From Eudoraea sp. (lineage in GTDB: Bacteria > Bacteroidota > Bacteroidia > Flavobacteriales > Flavobacteriaceae), in the NCBI GenBank assembly GCA_024639765.1, contig JAHEHU010000016.1:1-46248 (forward strand): 46,248 bases of DNA, in the 5' to 3' direction. Each line of letters opens with the position of its first letter. Position 1 is the first letter of the stretch. Position numbers and translations under genes: made by a program. Shown in pieces: positions 40,876 through 46,248 of the stretch. The notes beneath the pieces were generated by a model. It worked only from the letters and a program-made list of their open reading frames with translations, was not told the DNA's origin and ran no database searches.

Positions 40876-42295
40876 AGGGCTGTTAAGCCTATTGGTAATG
40901 GTTATTCTGACCGTTGGAGCCCGGGCCCAAGAGGAAACTATGGAAAAGGAGTTACAATCAATGGGCGCTATAGTTGAGACCCCAACCGATTCGGTAACTA
41001 ATTTTAAGAAAGTGAAATTAGATGGTATCTCTGCCGTAGTGGGGGATTATGTGATCCTCGATTCGGACATTGAAAAAACATTGATAGACCTGAAAAGTCA
41101 GGGTGCCTCCACAGAAGACATCACACATTGCAGTCTATTGGGGAAACTAATGGAAGATCGTTTGTATGCTCACCAGGCCGTTCAGGATAGTATTCTGGTA
41201 TCGGATGATGAAGTGAATGCCACCAGCGATCGTCAAATTCAGCAATTGGTACAGCAAGTAGGGTCTATGGATAAAGTTCTGGAATTCTATAAAAAAGAAA
41301 CCGTGGAGGACTTCAGGGAAGAGCTTTATAACATTAACAAACTGCGGATGCTTTCAGAGAAAATGCAGCAAAATATAGTTAGTGAGATTCAGGTTACGCC
41401 GGAGGAAGTACGCCAATTTTTCAAGAATATTCCTGCTGACCAAAAACCGGTCTTTGGAGCTGAATTAGAGATCTCACAAATAGTGAAGGCCCCGGAGATT
41501 CCGGAGGAGGAAAAGCAAAAGGTGATCAACAAATTAGAAGAGATCAAAGCCGACGTGGAAGATAATGACGCCAGTTTTAGTGTTAAGGCCATCCTCTACT
41601 CCCAGGACCCAGGTTCTAAATCGAAAGGTGGATTTTACAGTATGACCCGTCAGACTCCCTTTGTAAAAGAGTTTAAGGATGTAGCTTTCAGTTTACAGGA
41701 GGGGGAGATCTCTGAACCCTTCGAGACTACTTTTGGCTACCATATTATTTATATTGAAAAAATACGAGGTCAGGAGCTCGATCTAAGGCACATACTTATT
41801 CAACCGGAAATACCGCAAGCAGCTGTTGATGCTGCAAAGATAGAGTTGGATTCTATCAGGAAACAGGTCCTTGAAGGGAAATATACCTTTGCTGAGGCAG
41901 CCCTCAATTTTTCGGATGAAAAAGAAACAAAATTTGATGGGGGCTTGTTACGAAACCCTATTAATTTCGATTCGCGTTTCGAATTGACAAAAATGGACCC
42001 AACCCTGTACAACCAGGTCAGGAACCTGAAAGATGAAGAGATTTCCTACCCCCTTCTAGAGGCTGACCCCAGAGGGGGCCCACCCAAATACAAGATCCTG
42101 AAGGTCACTAACAGGTATGATGAGCATGAGGCCGATTTTGCCAAGGATTATCTCAAGATACAGGAATTAGCCCTCCGAGAAAAGCAGTACAATACAATTA
42201 AGGAATGGATGGATGAGCACATAAAAGACACCTATGTTAGTGTAAATGCAACTAACAGATCGTGCGACTTTGCAAATAATTGGGTTAAGGAATAG
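40859..42295 (+). CDS. periplasmic peptidyl-prolyl isomerase (SurA-like)
   Basis: A 478-residue secreted protein (signal MRKRNKGLLSLLVMVILTVG, ending ARAQ). A SurA-like N-terminal chaperone domain (about 50-185, KLDGISAVVGDYVILDSDIE and FYKKETVEDFREELYNINKL) is followed by two parvulin domains. The first, about 190-290, has GFYSMTRQTPFVKEFKDVAF and FGYHIIYIEK. The second, about 295-410, starts DLRHILIQPE. It folds outer-membrane proteins in transit. It overlaps the lipoprotein chaperone by 17 bases and is followed 3 bases later by the moxR gene. Confidence 0.93.
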   Translation: MRKRNKGLLSLLVMVILTVGARAQEETMEKELQSMGAIVETPTDSVTNFKKVKLDGISAVVGDYVILDSDIEKTLIDLKSQGASTEDITHCSLLGKLMEDRLYAHQAVQDSILVSDDEVNATSDRQIQQLVQQVGSMDKVLEFYKKETVEDFREELYNINKLRMLSEKMQQNIVSEIQVTPEEVRQFFKNIPADQKPVFGAELEISQIVKAPEIPEEEKQKVINKLEEIKADVEDNDASFSVKAILYSQDPGSKSKGGFYSMTRQTPFVKEFKDVAFSLQEGEISEPFETTFGYHIIYIEKIRGQELDLRHILIQPEIPQAAVDAAKIELDSIRKQVLEGKYTFAEAALNFSDEKETKFDGGLLRNPINFDSRFELTKMDPTLYNQVRNLKDEEISYPLLEADPRGGPPKYKILKVTNRYDEHEADFAKDYLKIQELALREKQYNTIKEWMDEHIKDTYVSVNATNRSCDFANNWVKE

Positions 42296-42298
42296 AGT

Positions 42299-43252
42299 AT
42301 GTCAGATGTAAAGGCCATTGAAGCGTTAGGGCAAAAACATCTTGCCTTAAAGAAGGAAATAGCAAAGGTCATAATTGGCCAGCACGAGGTCATTAACCAG
42401 ATCCTTTTGTCTATTTATACCGGAGGTCATTCTTTACTTATAGGAGTCCCGGGATTGGCCAAAACGTTGATGGTTAATACTATCGCCCAGACATTGGGCC
42501 TCGATTTTAAGAGAATTCAGTTTACCCCGGACCTGATGCCCAGCGATATTCTGGGCAGCGAGGTATTAGATCAGAACCGTTCTTTTAAATTCATCAGGGG
42601 ACCTGTATTTGCCAATATTATCCTTGCGGATGAAATTAATCGAACCCCTCCGAAAACACAGGCCGCTTTGTTGGAAGCAATGCAGGAAAAAGCGGTGACC
42701 ATAGCTGGAGAACGCCATAAGCTGGCAGCTCCTTACTTTGTGCTGGCTACCCAAAATCCAATTGAGCAGGAAGGTACTTATCCCCTTCCTGAGGCACAAT
42801 TAGATCGGTTTATGTTTGCCATAGAACTGAAATATCCTTCTCTGGATGAGGAAGTTCAAATAGTAAAAGAAACCACAGATGATGAAGAGGCTTCAATACA
42901 GGCACTTTTCAATGCGGAGGAAATACTTGCGGTGCAGCATTTGATCAGAAGGATACCCGTGCCCAATAATGTTGTAGAATACGCAGTGAAGCTTGTAAAT
43001 AGTACCCGCCCCGGTACACCAAACACTTCTGAATATATCAATCAGTATCTGGATTGGGGCGCAGGCCCCAGAGCATCACAAAATCTCGTCATGGGGGCAA
43101 AGGCACATGCAGCGGTAAATGGTAAATTTTCTCCGGATATTGAGGATGTACAAGCCGTTGCAATGGGCATACTGCGTCATCGGATCATTAAAAACTACAA
43201 GGCCGAGGCTGAAGGAATTACCGAGGAAGATATTATCAATCATCTCCTTTAG
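42299..43252 (+). CDS. MoxR family AAA+ ATPase
   Basis: A 317-residue AAA+ ATPase of the MoxR/RavA branch. The Walker A motif is GVPGLAKT (about 46-53), Walker B LADEINRTPPKTQAALLEAM (about 110-129) and sensor 1 LATQNP (about 150). The C-terminal lid contains GPRASQNLVMGAKAHA. MoxR ATPases act as chaperones that mature or insert cofactors into partner proteins, often VWA-domain proteins encoded next door. Here no VWA gene follows: the next gene is aconitase, after 227 bases. It is the third gene of the foldase operon. Confidence 0.95.
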   Translation: MSDVKAIEALGQKHLALKKEIAKVIIGQHEVINQILLSIYTGGHSLLIGVPGLAKTLMVNTIAQTLGLDFKRIQFTPDLMPSDILGSEVLDQNRSFKFIRGPVFANIILADEINRTPPKTQAALLEAMQEKAVTIAGERHKLAAPYFVLATQNPIEQEGTYPLPEAQLDRFMFAIELKYPSLDEEVQIVKETTDDEEASIQALFNAEEILAVQHLIRRIPVPNNVVEYAVKLVNSTRPGTPNTSEYINQYLDWGAGPRASQNLVMGAKAHAAVNGKFSPDIEDVQAVAMGILRHRIIKNYKAEAEGITEEDIINHLL

Positions 43253-43441
43253 CAGATCGTATATATTTTAAGGCCGCCCTTACATGGGAACCTAAATTTA
43301 ACTAGATACTATTTCCGTTTTCAATTTCCTGCTTTCGGGATGTAATTATCCCATTTTCAATTAGTAGGTACCATCTATTTTACCTTGCTCACAATACTTT
43401 TGATGGCATTTAAAAAGTTTCATTAACCCTTTTAAATTTTC

Positions 43442-43449
43442 TATCTTTG
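43442..43449 (+). promoter_or_regulatory. sigma-A -7 element (TATCTTTG) for aconitase
   Basis: TATCTTTG matches TAnnTTTG, 30 bases before the aconitase ATG. No TTG at standard spacing. The rest of the 227-base spacer after moxR shows nothing else recognisable. Confidence 0.6.
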
Positions 43450-43479
43450 GAAGATTACTAATTAATAAATAAGCATATA

Positions 43480-45753
43480 ATGGCATTCGATATTGACATG
43501 ATAAAAAGCGTTTATTCCAAGATGACGGAACGGGTAGATAAAGCCCGTAAATTGGTTGGAAAGCCGCTTACACTCTCGGAAAAAATACTCTACTCACATC
43601 TTTGGGAAGGAATTCCCTCCACCGTATTTAAGCGTGGAAAAGATTATGTAGATTTTGCTCCGGACAGGGTAGCATGTCAGGATGCCACGGCTCAAATGGC
43701 CTTGTTACAATTTATGCATGCTGGGAAACCAAAAGTAGCTGTGCCCACTACCGTTCATTGTGATCATTTGATACAGGCAAAAGTAGGAGCAGTGGCAGAT
43801 CTTAAGAAGGCTAACCAAACCAGTAATGAGGTTTTTGATTTTTTGGAATCTGTTTCCAATAAGTATGGCATAGGATTCTGGAAACCAGGAGCAGGGATTA
43901 TACATCAAGTGGTATTAGAGAACTATGCCTTTCCAGGAGGGATGATGATAGGAACAGATTCTCATACCGTAAATGCCGGTGGCCTTGGAATGGTGGCCAT
44001 AGGAGTAGGTGGAGCTGATGCGGTAGATGTAATGGCCGGAATGGCCTGGGAATTAAAATTCCCCAAGCTCATAGGTATAAAACTTACAGGTAAATTATCT
44101 GGATGGACCGCTCCTAAGGATGTGATCCTGAAGGTCGCCGATATACTCACAGTGAAGGGAGGAACAGGAGCCATTATAGAATACTTTGGCGAAGGGGCCA
44201 CCTCTATGTCTTGCACAGGAAAAGGGACCATTTGTAATATGGGTGCCGAAGTGGGAGCTACCACTTCAACTTTTGGATATGACGAATCCATGGATCGTTA
44301 TTTAAGAGGAACAGACAGGGCAGATGTAGCAGATGAAGCCAACAAAGTGGCTGCCTATTTAACAGCAGACCCTGAAGTCTATCAGGATCCTGAAAAGTAT
44401 TTTGACCAGGTGATCGAGATCAATTTAACAGAACTGGAACCTCACTTAAACGGACCTTTCACCCCGGATCTGTCAACACCCATCTCCAAAATGGCAGAGG
44501 CGGCTAAAGCCAACGACTGGCCTTTAAATGTAGAAGTAGGTCTTATAGGGTCTTGTACCAACTCTTCCTATGAAGATATTTCTCGCGCAGCCTCGCTTGC
44601 GAAGCAAGTTTCAGACAAAAATTTAAAGACCAAATCGAAGTTCACAATTACCCCGGGTTCCGAGCTGGTACGGTATACGATTGAAAGGGATGGTTTAATT
44701 GATACATTCAATAATATTGGTGCAACAGTTTTTGCCAATGCCTGCGGGCCATGCATAGGAATGTGGGACCGGTATGGGGACAAAGCAGCCAATGGACCCA
44801 GAAATACCATTGTACATTCTTTTAATAGAAACTTTGCTAAAAGGGCAGACGGAAACCCTAACACGCTGGCTTTTGTAGGATCTCCTGAATTAGTTACGGC
44901 TATAGCAATTTCAGGTCGGTTAGATTTCAATCCGGTAACAGATACACTCATTAATGAAGATGGGCAGGAAGTAAAACTAGATGAGCCAAGAGGTTATGAA
45001 CTTCCTCCGGAAGGATTTGCCGTAGAAGATGCGGGCTATATAGCTCCAAATAGTGATGGGAGTAGTGTAGTAGTTAAGGTAGCAACAGATTCTGAAAGGC
45101 TACAATTGTTAGATCCATTCTTGCCAATTACCAACGAAAGTTTGCAGGGGATGAAACTATTGATCAAGGCTTTTGGTAAGTGTACTACAGATCATATTTC
45201 CATGGCCGGACCTTGGTTACGTTACCGAGGGCATTTAGATAATATTGCCAATAATACCCTTATTGGTGCTGTAAATGCCTTTAATAAAAAAACAAATTTC
45301 ATAAAAAACCAATTAACCGGAGAATATGGTGGTGTGCCAGATACACAAAGAGTTTATAAAGCCAACGGTATCAAAACCATTGTAGTGGGTGATCATAATT
45401 ACGGGGAGGGATCATCTCGTGAGCACGCAGCAATGCAGCCAAGACATTTGGGTGTAGCTGCAGTGCTAGTAAAATCTTTTGCAAGGATCCACGAGACCAA
45501 TCTCAAAAAGCAAGGGATGTTGGCGCTGACCTTTGCAAACGAGAACGATTATGACAAAATTCAGGAGGATGACACTTTTAACTTTGTCGATATCAAGGAT
45601 TTTGCACCAGATACTCCATTGAACATTGAATTGGTCCATGCAGATGGTTCTAAAGAGGTGATCAAAGTGAATCACACCTATAATTTACAACAGATCGCCT
45701 GGTTTAGAGAAGGGTCTGCATTGAACGTCATAAAAAAGGAAAACGCAGCCTAA
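43480..45753 (+). CDS. acn: aconitate hydratase (mitochondrial-type)
   Basis: A 757-residue aconitase of the mitochondrial type. The [4Fe-4S] ligands are Cys359 ([10 protein letters not shown]), Cys422 and Cys425 (ACGPCIGMW), almost the same numbers and spacing as in mitochondrial aconitase. The substrate-binding blocks [20 protein letters not shown] and [15 protein letters not shown] are intact, and the C-terminal swivel domain is complete. It interconverts citrate and isocitrate in the TCA cycle in the cytoplasm. It has its own -7 box. A thioredoxin-fold gene follows 64 bases later and may be co-transcribed. Confidence 0.97.
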   Translation: MAFDIDMIKSVYSKMTERVDKARKLVGKPLTLSEKILYSHLWEGIPSTVFKRGKDYVDFAPDRVACQDATAQMALLQFMHAGKPKVAVPTTVHCDHLIQAKVGAVADLKKANQTSNEVFDFLESVSNKYGIGFWKPGAGIIHQVVLENYAFPGGMMIGTDSHTVNAGGLGMVAIGVGGADAVDVMAGMAWELKFPKLIGIKLTGKLSGWTAPKDVILKVADILTVKGGTGAIIEYFGEGATSMSCTGKGTICNMGAEVGATTSTFGYDESMDRYLRGTDRADVADEANKVAAYLTADPEVYQDPEKYFDQVIEINLTELEPHLNGPFTPDLSTPISKMAEAAKANDWPLNVEVGLIGSCTNSSYEDISRAASLAKQVSDKNLKTKSKFTITPGSELVRYTIERDGLIDTFNNIGATVFANACGPCIGMWDRYGDKAANGPRNTIVHSFNRNFAKRADGNPNTLAFVGSPELVTAIAISGRLDFNPVTDTLINEDGQEVKLDEPRGYELPPEGFAVEDAGYIAPNSDGSSVVVKVATDSERLQLLDPFLPITNESLQGMKLLIKAFGKCTTDHISMAGPWLRYRGHLDNIANNTLIGAVNAFNKKTNFIKNQLTGEYGGVPDTQRVYKANGIKTIVVGDHNYGEGSSREHAAMQPRHLGVAAVLVKSFARIHETNLKKQGMLALTFANENDYDKIQEDDTFNFVDIKDFAPDTPLNIELVHADGSKEVIKVNHTYNLQQIAWFREGSALNVIKKENAA

Positions 45754-45817
45754 TACTCGTTGCAGAAGATGTTGTAACAACCATGGAATATTGAATTGCA
45801 AAAAATATCCTTACTAG

Positions 45818-46248
45818 ATGGCCATTAAAAAAAAGACGGTTCTTAATCTTCTTCTTATAGCGTTTATTCTCTCTTTTTTTGTGACGCCGCTGGGGTATCA
45901 TAGCAAGATCTTATTAAACCGCATCTTTTCGGGGACTCCCTCCGAAATTCCCATTGGGAAAAGGAAGCAGATCACAGATTACGACTGGCGCCTAAAAGAT
46001 GCAGATTGGAATATTATCAACTTCAGTCCCTCGAAAGGGAAGGTTACTTTTATTAATTTCTGGGCTTCCTGGAGCCTGCCATCGGATGCTCAGTTGAATA
46101 GTATTCAAAACCTCTATGATACCTTTGAGGGAAAAGTAGATTTTTATATTATCACTAACGAAGAACAGGCGCCAGTACTGGAATATATGGAAGAAAATGA
46201 GTACGATTTCCCCGTGACCTATCTTATTATTGGAGATAAATCTGCACT
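45818..46248 (+). CDS. TlpA/ResA-like thioredoxin-fold protein lacking the CxxC motif (partial)
   Basis: The ATG at 45818 opens a frame that runs off the window end after 143 codons. An uncleaved membrane anchor lies at about 7-26 (TVLNLLLIAFILSFFVTPLG). From about residue 73 the sequence follows a thioredoxin/TlpA domain: GKVTFINFWASW, then SLPSDAQLNSIQNLYDTFEG. Where the family has WCxxC, this protein reads W85-S-L-P-S89, so both redox cysteines are replaced by serine. It keeps the fold but cannot perform dithiol chemistry. It would face the periplasm. The C-terminal part, including the cis-proline region, is outside the window. Confidence 0.85.
   Translation, partial: MAIKKKTVLNLLLIAFILSFFVTPLGYHSKILLNRIFSGTPSEIPIGKRKQITDYDWRLKDADWNIINFSPSKGKVTFINFWASWSLPSDAQLNSIQNLYDTFEGKVDFYIITNEEQAPVLEYMEENEYDFPVTYLIIGDKSA

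Noticed and set aside
44568-44951. A 127-codon open frame antisense to aconitase
   Set aside because: It mirrors conserved aconitase codons and has no start context or family match.
1-46248. tRNA genes, CRISPR arrays, insertion sequences or prophage genes
   Set aside because: No cloverleaf, regular spaced repeat, transposase, integrase or phage structural gene was seen on either strand.

Overview
The window reads as a chromosomal segment of a marine-type member of the Flavobacteriaceae (Bacteroidota). It is moderately AT-rich. Ribosome binding sites are weak or absent. Several genes are preceded by the Bacteroidota sigma-A promoter (TTG, about 19 nt, TAnnTTTG). The families are typical of the group: DUF4295 behind rpmB-rpmG, an outer-membrane beta-barrel/TonB-type receptor, DUF2911, DUF6249, a paired peptidyl-prolyl isomerase operon ahead of MoxR, and RskA-type anti-sigma with fasciclin. 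No tRNA, rRNA, CRISPR array, IS element or prophage was seen.

Layout. 1-5.8 kb (mostly minus strand): a DUF2805/AlkB/AraC operon, a small secreted protein, a MOSC protein, a cupin-like protein, a 650-base stretch holding an AraC-type regulator remnant, a small membrane protein and a membrane-anchored AraC regulator. 5.9-7.5 kb: a DUF6249 membrane protein divergent from an ECF sigma/anti-sigma pair. 7.5-16.4 kb: DoxX-like protein, htpG, TetR-AarF pair, S9 peptidase, KAS III, PPOX-fold protein. 16.5-21.1 kb: outer-membrane receptor, CoA-binding protein, sodium:solute symporter. 21.1-30.5 kb (plus strand): a long housekeeping stretch with recR, a 2-oxoacid dehydrogenase E2, a DEDDh exonuclease, an FAH-family enzyme, an orphan Hpt protein, cinA, rpmB, rpmG, DUF4295, ftsY, DUF2911 and a lipoprotein amidase. 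30.5-39.9 kb: serine hydrolase lipoprotein, rimO, a small lipoprotein, a second sigma/anti-sigma pair divergent from a fasciclin protein, a short-chain fatty acid transporter with an isochorismatase-like hydrolase, a class A beta-lactamase-like lipoprotein, an 82-aa unknown and an SRPBCC protein. 40-46.2 kb: two SurA/PpiC-type periplasmic foldases, MoxR, aconitase, and the start of a thioredoxin-fold protein without its CxxC cysteines.

The most interesting signal is regulatory. Four intergenic sites carry a GTAAC, 16-17 nt, CGTC pattern, the classic architecture of ECF sigma promoters. Two form a divergent pair in front of the ECF sigma gene and the DUF6249 gene. One lies 43 bases before the outer-membrane receptor gene. 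One lies upstream of no gene: it points into a roughly 110-nt stretch ending in a strand-specific intrinsic terminator. Together they suggest an autoregulated envelope-stress regulon that includes an outer-membrane protein and a neighbouring small RNA, reminiscent of the E. coli sigma-E/MicA/RybB logic. A second candidate structured RNA, with its own sigma-A promoter and terminator, sits between htpG and the tetR-aarF pair. The second sigma/anti-sigma pair with fasciclin matches the gene content of the mycobacterial SigK-RskA-MPT70/MPT83 system.
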